From assembly GCA_030431975.1 (NCBI GenBank), contig JAUIHP010000003.1, positions 248,001 through 312,000 on the forward strand: a stretch of DNA of 64,000 bases, written 5' to 3'. A program made the translations under genes and the position numbers. Below the pieces are notes generated by a model that saw nothing but the letters and a program-made list of their open reading frames with translations, made no database searches and was not told where the DNA came from. Source of the DNA: a bacterium (GTDB lineage: Bacteria; Eisenbacteria; RBG-16-71-46; CAIMUX01). Positions 1 to 8,360 of the stretch are shown in pieces (positions within the stretch are counted from its first letter, which is position 1; each line of letters starts with the position of its first letter).

Positions 1-405
1 GGGGCTCACATCGAGTTCAAGCCGGACGCGCTGACCTTTCTCAGGAATCTTCCATGGAGAGGCAATGTCCGTGAGCTGGAGAATGTCATTCGCCGGGCCC
101 TGGTCCTAAGGCAGGGGGACGTGATCGATCTCGACGAGATACGAAGTTGTCTCAGTGACTGGTCCCTGCCCGAGGGAACCCAAGACGAAGAAGCAGCGGG
201 CGCGACCGAGCGATCGGACGGCAGCAGAGCAATTCCAGAAGGAGTCGAGTCGTCGGCGTCCGCTTTGAGTCTCGATGAAGCAGAGCGTCGTGCCGTCGTG
301 GCCGCTCTGGAAGAAGCCGAAGGAAACAAGACGCAGGCCGCAAGGGTTCTGGGTATCCACCGCAATTCACTCGTTCGACGGATGCAACGGTTCGGTATTC
401 GCTGA
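1..405 (+). CDS. Sigma-54-dependent response regulator, C-terminal part (5' end outside window)
   Basis: The frame is open from base 1 to the TGA ending at 405, so only the last 134 residues are present. The stretch PWRGNVRELENVIRRA is the end of the AAA+ sigma-54 activator domain of the NtrC family. After an acidic, low-conservation linker the protein ends in a Fis-type helix-turn-helix (KTQAARVLGIHRNSLVRRM). Proteins of this family remodel sigma-54 RNA polymerase at enhancer-bound promoters, usually after phosphorylation by a sensor kinase. The receiver domain, the kinase partner and the targets lie outside the window. Confidence 0.9.
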   Translation, partial: GAHIEFKPDALTFLRNLPWRGNVRELENVIRRALVLRQGDVIDLDEIRSCLSDWSLPEGTQDEEAAGATERSDGSRAIPEGVESSASALSLDEAERRAVVAALEEAEGNKTQAARVLGIHRNSLVRRMQRFGIR

Positions 406-469
406 GCGGGTTCTGATCTGAAAGCAACGGACAGGGACGCCGTTCCCTGAAGTAAGTGAGAGGACTTGA

Positions 470-898
470 ATGAAGACTTTACGTACATTGGCTCTGCTGC
501 TCGTCTGCATGCTTTTCTCGACGGCGACTCAGGCGACGACCATCACAGGTTATGTCTACAGCTGCATCATTGATTCCAGTGGTGAGTCACGGGGTGGCCC
601 CGAGGGCGACCTTTGGGTCAGCTGGGAACTCTTTTACGACGGCAACTCGATCGGGACCGGCTTTGGCCAAACCGAGTCTGACGGGAGTTTCAGCTTTACC
701 CATGGCCAAAGCCTCACCAACCTTCATTCGATCACACTGTCAGTCACCTCCACCGGTGAATCGTGGGACTTCGACTGGGATGCCATGGTTGGAGAATGGA
801 TCCTTCAGATTGGCGGCAACCCGACTTGGTACTGCGAAGCCTTCTGGGACTCTTCGAACGGGTTCGAACTTCGCTACAGCAACGACTGGACTCCGTAG
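470..898 (+). CDS. Small secreted protein of unknown function
   Basis: This 142-residue protein begins with a clear signal peptide (MKTLRTLALLLVCMLFSTATQA, basic n-region, hydrophobic core, AxA-like cleavage site). The mature part is rich in Trp, Ser and Gly and looks all-beta. GYVYSCIIDSSGE and later DGSFSFTHG resemble carboxypeptidase-regulatory or transthyretin-like beta-sandwich repeats, but the match is weak. There are two Cys in the mature protein. AGAGGA lies 8 bases before the ATG. A strong hairpin terminator follows, so the gene is probably monocistronic. I do not recognise the family. Confidence 0.7.
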   Translation: MKTLRTLALLLVCMLFSTATQATTITGYVYSCIIDSSGESRGGPEGDLWVSWELFYDGNSIGTGFGQTESDGSFSFTHGQSLTNLHSITLSVTSTGESWDFDWDAMVGEWILQIGGNPTWYCEAFWDSSNGFELRYSNDWTP

Positions 899-1280
899 AT
901 AGTTAGGAATGTGTTGCTCTCTCGCATCCCCGGGGGAGTGACCAAAAAACCTCATGTTTGCAGGGCCCGGCTTCTTCCCAGATGCCGGGCTCTGCCATTT
1001 TCCTTCCACAGGGCCCAAGAAAGGGCTCTTGGCCCACCAGATCCGATCTGGGTTGCCGCCTGCCCAGCCTGCCATGGGGACCGGCCCCAGCTTGCGCTAT
1101 CCTTGCTCGTGAATAGTCTGTCTGCTTCCACGTCGGAACTGCGCAGTACCCGGAGTGACCCCGACACGGGAAGAATCAGCAGGACGTTTCGTCACGAGCC
1201 TGGGCCGGAAGAGAGCTCTCTCGACCCGGTCGCGCCCGACGGCCGCAAGCCGCAACCGGAAACGAGAGGTAGCCAAGACG
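899..1280. other. Intergenic region before the ECF sigma gene
   Basis: These 382 bases hold the terminator at 960-1002 and a second, imperfect GGGCC-CAAGA/TCTTG-GCCC hairpin near 1010-1037. The rest should carry the promoter of the sigma/kinase pair, but I see no convincing -35/-10 boxes. Longer open frames here are GC-rich shadows. Confidence 0.5.
960..1002 (+). terminator. Rho-independent-like terminator after the small secreted protein
   Basis: GCAGGGCCCGGC (960-971) pairs with GCCGGGCTCTGC (984-995) with one G-U pair, loop of 12 bases, followed by a T-rich stretch (CATTTTCCTT). Confidence 0.75.
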
Positions 1281-1862
1281 ATGACCGAAGAGACCGAAGA
1301 GCCCCTGGGAGACGTGACACGACTTCTCATCGAAGCCCGCGACGGTGACCGGAGTGCCTTCGACCGCCTTCTTCCCGCCGTCTACGAAGGCATGCGGGAG
1401 ATGGCCGACCGGCAGCTGCGCCGGGAGCGGCCGGGTCACACTCTGCACCCGACGGCCCTGGTCCACGAGGCCTACCTGAAGATGGTCGATCAGGCCAAGG
1501 TTCCGTGGGAGGGACGGGCTCATTTCTACGGCATCGCGGCGCGGGCCATGCGTCAGATCCTCATCGACCACGCCCGCCGCAACAGCGCGGAAAAGCGGGG
1601 CGGGGGCTGGGAGCGGACGGAACTGAAAGCCGACGGGATCGGATTCGACATGGCCAACGAAGACCTGCTGGCGCTCGATGAGGCTCTCGATCGTCTTGAC
1701 GCATTGAGTTCCCGCTTGCGGGAGATCGTCGAGTACCGATTCTTTGCCGGAATGACCGAACCCGAGATCGCCGAGATCCTTGGAGTCACTGATCGGACTG
1801 TGCAGCGCGACTGGGCCAAGGCCCGGGCGTGGCTTTACAAGGAGCTCTACCCGGATGGATGA
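1281..1862 (+). CDS. ECF-type RNA polymerase sigma factor (TIGR02999-like)
   Basis: The 193-residue protein has sigma region 2 (GDRSAFDRLLPAVYEGMREMADRQL), the HTLHPTALVHEAYLKM block typical of the TIGR02999/ECF-X6 group common in planctomycetes and relatives, and a region 4 helix-turn-helix (MTEPEIAEILGVTDRTVQRDWAKARAWL). I chose the ATG at 1281 over the longer frame from 1155 because it starts at normal family length and has GAGAGG 11 bases upstream. Its stop overlaps the next start (ATGGATGA at 1855-1862), so it is translationally coupled to the kinase. In this group the partner kinase is thought to control the sigma factor; that is inferred here from position. Confidence 0.92.
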   Translation: MTEETEEPLGDVTRLLIEARDGDRSAFDRLLPAVYEGMREMADRQLRRERPGHTLHPTALVHEAYLKMVDQAKVPWEGRAHFYGIAARAMRQILIDHARRNSAEKRGGGWERTELKADGIGFDMANEDLLALDEALDRLDALSSRLREIVEYRFFAGMTEPEIAEILGVTDRTVQRDWAKARAWLYKELYPDG

Positions 1863-4800
1863 GGACGCCAGATGGATGAGGGTGTCGGATCTGTTCGACG
1901 AGGCGGTCGACCTTCCGGCGGCGGAACGCGGGTCGTTTCTGCAGCGCGAGTGCGCCGACGAGCCCGAAGTTCTCGCTGAAGTCGAAGAGATGCTCCGCGC
2001 CCACGAGAAGGCCGCCGGGGTTCTCGATCGTCGAGCGTTGTCCCAGGTCGGACGAACGATCCTCTCCTCCGTCGAGAAGCAGTTGGCCGGCGGCGCAACG
2101 GAGCCGCAGCCGTCGACCCGCGTCGGGGAAACGTTGGGTCCCTACAGACTGACCGCGGAGTTGGGACGTGGAGGGATGGGAACGGTCTACCTCGCTCACG
2201 ATCCCAGGCTCGACCGGTCCATCGCAATCAAGGTCCTGCGTAGCGGTATCGCCGACAATCGCGAGGTTCAGGAACGATTCCTGGCCGAGGCGCGGGCGGC
2301 TTCCAGTCTCGACCATCCCAACATCTGCACGATCTATGACATTGGGTGGACGGGCGAGAACGATCCCTACATCGCGATGGCTCACTACGAGGGAGAGACC
2401 CTCGATCGTCACATCACATCGGGTCCGATGAACTCGTTGATGGTCGCGGCGATCGCGCGTCAGGTCGCTTCCGCTCTTCATGTCGCGCACGAGTCGGGCA
2501 TCGTGCACCGTGACCTCAAGCCGACCAACCTCCTGCTGACCCCGGGCGGAGAGGTCAAGATGTTGGACTTCGGGATCGCCAAGCTGCGCGGGTCCGCCTC
2601 GACTTGGACGCGCCCCGGACTTCCCATCGGAACTCCCGCCTACATGTCTCCGGAGCAGGCGTTCGGCGAAGAAGTCGATCCGCGCTCGGATCTTTGGTCG
2701 CTCGGTGTCGTCCTTCTCGAGCTGCTGACGGGACAACGTCCCAAACGGTCGAGTCCGACGGAGCCGGTCGAGTGGGAGCACAGATTCCAGCTTTCGGATC
2801 CTGCCGACACGCAGCGTTGGATTCCTATCCTGCGCGGGCTGCTGGCAGCCGACCGGCGAAACCGCACGGCCACGGCGTCGGACTTGCTCGAAGACCTGCG
2901 GGGATTCGACGGCGCGGACGCGACGGTGGAACATCCCCTGCCGCTCGTCCTTCGAGGTGGCGCTGATGTGACGCGTCCGATCGAGGAACGTGAAGCCGGT
3001 GAGGCCCCCGGTTCGTTCGACCGTAGCGCCATGCAGGGACTTCCGGTCCATCTCACGGACTTCATCGGCCGGCAGGACGAGTTGGCGCGGGTTCGTTCGT
3101 TACTGGGAGAGGCCCGGCTGGTGACCCTGCTCGGCCCCGGCGGCACCGGCAAGACCCGTCTTTCCGTCGAGGTCGCGCGCTCCTGGGAAGAGGAAACCGG
3201 GAACTGGATTGCTTTCGTTCCCCTTGCGCCGGTGGCGCGGGCGGAGGGAGTGCCGGGAGCGACGCTTCACGCACTCGGAATCCAGGAGACGACGGCCGAT
3301 CCGGTGGACGCGATTGCCGAAGAGGTCGGCGACAAACCCGGCCTTCTCCTCATGGACAACTTCGAGCATGTGGTTGGCGCTGCGGCCTTCGTGTCGCGTC
3401 TTTTGACGCGGGCGCCTGCGCTCCGCATCCTCATCACCAGTCGCGTTCTTCTACGCGTCGAGGGCGAGTTCGCCTGGTCGGTGCCGCCGCTCGAACTGCC
3501 GCCACAGGACGCTCCCGTGTGTGAGGCCTCCCTGAAAGAGGCTTCGGCGACACGGCTGTTTCTCGAGCGGGCGCGGGCGGCCGCCACTTCGGACCTGAAT
3601 CTGGACGAGGAGGGTCTCACTGCGGTTCGCGAAATCTGCACGCGATTGGACGGTCTGCCTCTTGCCATCGAGTTGGCGGCGGCGCGAAGTGCAACTTTTT
3701 CTCCGCAGTCATTGCTCAAACGGCTGGAACGACGGCTGGATCTCAAGTCGGGAAGCCGGGACCGGCCGGAACGTCATCGAACTCTCCGCGAAGCCATCGG
3801 GTGGAGCTATGAGCTTCTCGACCCGGAGGAAAAGGCGTTCTTCCGCAGGCTGGCGGCCTTCCGCGGCTCCTTTCCGATCGCTGCGGCCGAGTCGATGGGG
3901 CTGACTCCGTCCGAACTCGACGTCGACCCTCTGGACGGCCTGGAAGTTCTCGTCGGTCAGAGCCTGTTACGTCGCGAACGAAACGTCGGCGGAGAGACCT
4001 GCTTCGTCATGCTCGAGACTTTGCGCGAATTCGGGCGGGAGCGACTGAAGGAAGAGGGCGAGCTGGATGCCGTCCTGGACGCTCGCGCCGCCTACGTTGA
4101 AGGCGTTTGTCGCGGGGCGGCCGACGAGTTGACCGGCTCCAACCAGGTTCGCTGGTTTGATCGTCTGCAGACGCAGCATGACACGGTCCGTGCCGTTCTC
4201 GATCGGATGATCGAGCGGGACGAGGGACCGCAGGCACTGTCTTTGATCTCGACACTTTGGCGCTTTTGGCTGGCTCGCGGCTATGTTCTGGGCGGCGCCG
4301 AAAGGGGAAAGCGCGTGCTGCAACTCCCCAGCGCGGCCACGCCGAGTGCGCACCGGGCGGAAGCGCTCAACGGGATCGGCACGCTCATCCACAACGCCGG
4401 TGACAATGAAGGGGCCCGGGAACTGCTCGAGGAGTCGCTGGAGATTTGGCGGGATCTCGGGACTCCTTCGCAGGTCGCGGACACGCTGAGCAACCTCGGT
4501 TGGGTTGCAGCGATGGTCAACGACTTCGAACACTCGCGTGAGTTGTCTTTGGAAGCGCTTTCCATTCAGGAAGAGCAGCGTTCGGATCGCGGAATCGCGG
4601 TGGCCCGAAACAACCTCGGTTGGGTGGCCTACTACCGGGGTCAGGCGAGTGAAGCGCAGGAGCATCACGAAGCCAGCCTGGCGTTGCGTCGCAAGATCGG
4701 CGACCGTCGCGGGACGATTTTTGCGCACTGCTGCCTGGGACTCGCCGCGCAGATCGCGCAGCGGCTGGACGACGCCGATCGCCACGTCGATGAAGCCGAA

Positions 4801-5433
4801 GGCGACAACGAAGAGGTCGGAGACCGGCTGCTTCAGAGCCTGGTCCAACTCGTGCGCGGCCGCGTGGCTCTCGACCGAGGCGACTTTGCCAAGGCCCGGG
4901 TTCAGCTCGAAGAATCTCTACGCAACTGGGAAGCCGTCGGCGTGCGTTCGGGAATCGCCTGGGCGCAGGACTACTACGCCGAGGTGCTCATCCGAACCGG
5001 TCGTCTGGACGAAGCGGAACCTGTCGTCGCCGAAGCGCTGGGACACTGGCAAAAACTCGGGGCGCGATCTTTCTACGCGCGTTCCGTCCGGCTGCGTTGG
5101 CTCATCGAGATGTTGCGCGGACCCGCCGACGACCTGACTCGACTGGGAGGGTTGCAGAAGACGTTGGCCGAGCTCGTCGACACGTTCGAGCACGTCGGTG
5201 ACCACATCTCTCTGGCGCAGGCCGAGGAGATGTTCGCCGTCTTCTTCCACGAGTTGGAGCCTGCGGAGTCGGCCCGGCGAATCGGACGCGCGGAGTCGGT
5301 GCGCGCCCGAAACGGAATTCCGCTGCCGCTCAGCCGACAGTCACAGATGCAGGAAGTGGAAGCTGCTCTACGGGCTCGTCTGGGCGAAGAAGCCTACGCG
5401 GAGTTGGTTCGGAACCAGAACGACGCGCCGTAG
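1855..5433 (+). CDS. Ser/Thr protein kinase fused to a STAND-type ATPase and TPR repeats
   Basis: The 1192-residue protein starts with an alpha-helical segment (1-95) as in kinases paired with ECF sigma factors. A Hanks-type kinase domain follows: glycine loop LGRGGMGTVY (103-112), catalytic Lys126, HRD at 218-220, DFG at 238-240, and GTPAYMSPEQ. All catalytic residues are present. A second module begins near residue 400 with a Walker A GPGGTGKT (427-434) and a Walker B-like GLLLMDNFEHV, as in AfsR/LuxR-type STAND ATPases, then a winged-helix-like region. The C-terminal third is tetratricopeptide repeats (GIGTLIHNAGDNEGARELLE and copies). No membrane segment is obvious. It overlaps the sigma gene by 8 bases. 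The 3' end overlaps the convergent methyltransferase by 40 bases. Confidence 0.93.
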   Translation: MDEDARWMRVSDLFDEAVDLPAAERGSFLQRECADEPEVLAEVEEMLRAHEKAAGVLDRRALSQVGRTILSSVEKQLAGGATEPQPSTRVGETLGPYRLTAELGRGGMGTVYLAHDPRLDRSIAIKVLRSGIADNREVQERFLAEARAASSLDHPNICTIYDIGWTGENDPYIAMAHYEGETLDRHITSGPMNSLMVAAIARQVASALHVAHESGIVHRDLKPTNLLLTPGGEVKMLDFGIAKLRGSASTWTRPGLPIGTPAYMSPEQAFGEEVDPRSDLWSLGVVLLELLTGQRPKRSSPTEPVEWEHRFQLSDPADTQRWIPILRGLLAADRRNRTATASDLLEDLRGFDGADATVEHPLPLVLRGGADVTRPIEEREAGEAPGSFDRSAMQGLPVHLTDFIGRQDELARVRSLLGEARLVTLLGPGGTGKTRLSVEVARSWEEETGNWIAFVPLAPVARAEGVPGATLHALGIQETTADPVDAIAEEVGDKPGLLLMDNFEHVVGAAAFVSRLLTRAPALRILITSRVLLRVEGEFAWSVPPLELPPQDAPVCEASLKEASATRLFLERARAAATSDLNLDEEGLTAVREICTRLDGLPLAIELAAARSATFSPQSLLKRLERRLDLKSGSRDRPERHRTLREAIGWSYELLDPEEKAFFRRLAAFRGSFPIAAAESMGLTPSELDVDPLDGLEVLVGQSLLRRERNVGGETCFVMLETLREFGRERLKEEGELDAVLDARAAYVEGVCRGAADELTGSNQVRWFDRLQTQHDTVRAVLDRMIERDEGPQALSLISTLWRFWLARGYVLGGAERGKRVLQLPSAATPSAHRAEALNGIGTLIHNAGDNEGARELLEESLEIWRDLGTPSQVADTLSNLGWVAAMVNDFEHSRELSLEALSIQEEQRSDRGIAVARNNLGWVAYYRGQASEAQEHHEASLALRRKIGDRRGTIFAHCCLGLAAQIAQRLDDADRHVDEAEGDNEEVGDRLLQSLVQLVRGRVALDRGDFAKARVQLEESLRNWEAVGVRSGIAWAQDYYAEVLIRTGRLDEAEPVVAEALGHWQKLGARSFYARSVRLRWLIEMLRGPADDLTRLGGLQKTLAELVDTFEHVGDHISLAQAEEMFAVFFHELEPAESARRIGRAESVRARNGIPLPLSRQSQMQEVEAALRARLGEEAYAELVRNQNDAP

Positions 5434-6281
5434 AAGTAGGCGTGTGATCCCAGCTCGCTGGAAACGGCTTTGCGAACGGCCTCCAGATGGTCGCGAACGA
5501 GATAGTGGGCGGCGAGCGTCACCTCGAAGCGCGGCGCGGACGCGAGCAGAGTGTGCAGCAGGTACTGCTCCGTGTAGAACCGTTCGAAGTAGTTGTCCGG
5601 GTAGTCGTAGGGCAGAAAGATGTCGTGGACGTGAACGAGTACGTTCTCGGGCAGTAGCGGCAGCACCTCACAGAAGAGGTAGGGGAGATCCCCGCCGCTT
5701 CGGCAGACGTGGCTCGAGTCGATGAAAAGAAGGTCCCCCGGCGCTACGTCCTGGGCTCCGAAGCCCGAGTCCTCGACCCGCTCGTACTGCACCTTGTCCG
5801 CGGCATCCTCGATGCGCCGGCGCGGCTCCGGATCGATGACCTGAATCTTCGTATCGAGACCGAGGTGGCGGACGGTCTTGCGCGCGACCAGGGTGCTGTA
5901 CCCGGATCCCACCTCGACCAGCTTCGCCGGCCGGTGACGCGCGATCATGGCCGCGTAGAACTCGGCGTCCGGAGACGGAAAGAAACCGTTGTGGACGAGT
6001 CGGGTCCGGTCGAACTCCAGATCGGAGAGCCCGGTGTTGATTTCCTCGTCCGCCCGAATCTCGGCGAAGAGAGCCGGGAAGGGATCCTGGGAGAGCTCGT
6101 CGAGAATGCCGAGCTGGCGTTTCACGCCCAGATCGAATCCCTGGTGTCCCATTTTCCGTTTCGGGACGTAGTTCTCATGGGACTCGAACCCCGGCGGAAG
6201 CAGGTTGTCTTTGACGTAGCCGAGGAGGCGACGGTCGCTGGGGCTGATGCCGTGGGTCAGCTTCTCTCGAAACGATTTCAT
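5394..6281 (-). CDS. Class I SAM-dependent methyltransferase (Methyltransf_24-like)
   Basis: A 295-residue protein starting at MKSFREKL; the open frame extends upstream to 6500, but that part has no conserved look. The motif VEVGSGYSTLVARKT is the SAM-binding motif I. VIDPEPRR is the acidic end of beta-2, and LLFIDSSHVCRSGGDL is the post-motif region typical of the family-24 enzymes that act on small molecules or sugars. The substrate is not evident. It lies tail-to-tail with the kinase gene, overlapping 40 bases at the 3' ends. Confidence 0.8.
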   Translation of the reverse strand: MKSFREKLTHGISPSDRRLLGYVKDNLLPPGFESHENYVPKRKMGHQGFDLGVKRQLGILDELSQDPFPALFAEIRADEEINTGLSDLEFDRTRLVHNGFFPSPDAEFYAAMIARHRPAKLVEVGSGYSTLVARKTVRHLGLDTKIQVIDPEPRRRIEDAADKVQYERVEDSGFGAQDVAPGDLLFIDSSHVCRSGGDLPYLFCEVLPLLPENVLVHVHDIFLPYDYPDNYFERFYTEQYLLHTLLASAPRFEVTLAAHYLVRDHLEAVRKAVSSELGSHAYFYGASFWFRTNSA

Positions 6282-6433
6282 GGGCGGGAGGCTATCAGAG
6301 GATCTTTCTACCTCACAGGCACGATTCCTGCAATTATCGGAGGGGCCGGGACGCGCTTTCGCCGGCTCCCATCGGCCGGAAACAGAACGAAACCCCTGGG
6401 GACCCGCAAAAGATCGGACTTTCTGACTTCTCG

Positions 6434-8350
6434 ATGCCCAAAGCGCGAAGGAAACAGGACCCAACCCACACTCTGCGGGTGTCCGCGTCGGGACAGGCAC
6501 TGTCCCGGAAGGGACGGATCCGTGTCCCAGCGGAAGGTCGTCGGCGTCCTGGGGCCGGGACCGTGGACAGGACTGGGACCGAGGCTGGGACTGGTGCCGG
6601 GACTGGTGCTGTGACTGGCGCCGGAAATCTAGCGTGCCTCATGGTCCTGTGCCTGATGCTCGCCGGTCCGTTCTTCTTCGCCGCCGAGGTGGCGGCGCAA
6701 CAATCTCTGCCGGACGCACCTTGGGCAAGCCGGGCCGAGGAGAGCAAGGCCCGATGGGGTGACGCACAGAGTTCGGGCACCGTAGAGTTGGAGTCGGTTC
6801 TTAGCTGGGGGCGGTTACTCGATGCCGTTCAAGCGGTTGCTGTCGAGGTCGATGAGTCGAGGCGCGGCGCTGACGGTGGTCAACGGACGTTGGACCGGAC
6901 TGAGGCCGGAACCGATCCGGACACGCCACCCCGCGGCTGGATCCCCTTTCAGGGAACCTTCGGCCGGGACGAAGCGGCCCACTTGCTGCGTCGAACCCTC
7001 ATCGGTCCGCGGCTCGAAGAGATCGAACTCGCGGCCGAGCGTGGGCTCTCTGCGACCGTTCAGGACATGATGGTGCCTCGCCGGGTCAGCCCGCCGGGAG
7101 AGTGGGTCCACGAGCCGGTCGTGCCGTTCCACGAGCTGAGTGATTCCGAGAGGCTGGCTGCGATCCGCCTCTATCTCGAGCGTCAGACGCAGCTCCGGCT
7201 TTGGTGGGTCGACCAGATCGTCGAAAGTGAGCCGGACCTCCTGGAGATGATGACGCTGTTCTGGCACGACCACTTCGCCACCGGGATGGAGTCGGTTTTC
7301 ATTCCCCAGTCGATGTACCGGCAGCATGAACTGATCCGGAAGCACGCTTTCGGCAACTTCCGTTCGCTGCTTCACGAGATGGCGATCGATCCGGCCATGC
7401 TGATGTGGCTGGACGGCCGTCGAAACACCGTGGTCGAGCCGAACGAGAACTTTTCGCGGGAGCTGCTCGAACTCTTCACGATGGGAGAGGGGGCCGGCTA
7501 CACGCAGCAGGACGTCGCCGAGGGAGCCCGTGCCTGCACTGGTTGGGCGACCGACGGTCTTCGCGCCGCCTTCTTTCGCCGAAGCCATGACGACGGGCTG
7601 AAGACCATTCTCGGTCAAACCGGTCCATGGGACATTCACGACTTCATCGACATCATCCTGGAGCAGCCCCAAACGGCGGAGCATATCGCCGGCAAGCTCT
7701 ACCGGTGGTTCGTCCACCGGGAGCCCGCGCCGGATGACGTTCGGGAACTGGCGGAGGTCTTCCGGTCCAACGACTATGAGATTGCCCCGGTCCTCCAAGT
7801 GATTCTGTCCAGCGACCAGTTCTATGACGTCGATGTTCGGGGCGCACAGGTCAAGAGCGGCGTCGATATCTACGCCGGGTTGCTACGGACCTTTCACGTC
7901 AGCGGATACAGTTCGCAACTCAGTACCCACGCGCTGTTCGTCATTCGGCAGATGCAGGACTTCGACCAGCTTCTCTTCGATCCTCCGACCGTTGCCGGAT
8001 GGCCCGGCCATCTGGACTGGATCAACACGCAGACTCTCCCTCTGCGCAAGATCTACGTCGACGCCCTGGTTCAGGGGAGCGCCAACGGCATGCCGCTGAG
8101 CATGGGGATCAACGTCATGGCCGAGACCCGGGGATTTCAGAATCCGAACGATCCCTACGTCGTCGTCGATGATCTGGCCCTTCTTTCTTTCGGGCAGCCG
8201 CCGACGCCGCTCGTTCGGCAACGAATGCTCGAAACGCTCCTGCAGGGTGCGGAACCGTATGACTGGTCGATCGACCTTCCCGATTCCCGTGAGCGCCTCG
8301 TCGAACTCTATCGCTACACCGTCCGGCTGCCGGACTTCCAGCTGAAGTGA
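6434..8350 (+). CDS. DUF1800 family exported protein
   Basis: From residue ~170 the protein matches the DUF1800 family: HLLRRTLIGP near the start, ELLELFTMGEG, YTQQDVAEGARACTGW, and ERLVELYRYTV at the end. These proteins are nearly always encoded beside a DUF1501 protein, as here (10-base gap), and are exported; their role is unknown. The start is uncertain. The ATG at 6434 gives a 69-residue basic, Gly/Thr/Ala repeat-rich extension before the hydrophobic segment MVLCLMLAGPFFFAAEVAA. A GTG at 6611 or ATG at 6641 would start directly at that segment, but with a poor n-region. No start has a good ribosome-binding site. Confidence 0.85.
   Translation: MPKARRKQDPTHTLRVSASGQALSRKGRIRVPAEGRRRPGAGTVDRTGTEAGTGAGTGAVTGAGNLACLMVLCLMLAGPFFFAAEVAAQQSLPDAPWASRAEESKARWGDAQSSGTVELESVLSWGRLLDAVQAVAVEVDESRRGADGGQRTLDRTEAGTDPDTPPRGWIPFQGTFGRDEAAHLLRRTLIGPRLEEIELAAERGLSATVQDMMVPRRVSPPGEWVHEPVVPFHELSDSERLAAIRLYLERQTQLRLWWVDQIVESEPDLLEMMTLFWHDHFATGMESVFIPQSMYRQHELIRKHAFGNFRSLLHEMAIDPAMLMWLDGRRNTVVEPNENFSRELLELFTMGEGAGYTQQDVAEGARACTGWATDGLRAAFFRRSHDDGLKTILGQTGPWDIHDFIDIILEQPQTAEHIAGKLYRWFVHREPAPDDVRELAEVFRSNDYEIAPVLQVILSSDQFYDVDVRGAQVKSGVDIYAGLLRTFHVSGYSSQLSTHALFVIRQMQDFDQLLFDPPTVAGWPGHLDWINTQTLPLRKIYVDALVQGSANGMPLSMGINVMAETRGFQNPNDPYVVVDDLALLSFGQPPTPLVRQRMLETLLQGAEPYDWSIDLPDSRERLVELYRYTVRLPDFQLK
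6545..6620 (+). repeat. Degenerate 12-bp tandem repeat (GGGACTGGTGCC-like)
   Basis: About six imperfect copies of a GGAC/CGGGACTGGTGCC-type unit run through the N-terminal extension of the DUF1800 gene and encode GTVDRTGTEAGTGAGTGAV. Its presence makes the true start of that gene hard to judge. Confidence 0.6.
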
Positions 8351-8360
8351 GGGTGATGCG

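Noticed and set aside
6170-6190. GGACTCGAACCCCGG resembling a tRNA T-arm
   Set aside because: It falls within the conserved coding part of the methyltransferase, with no matching acceptor or anticodon arms.
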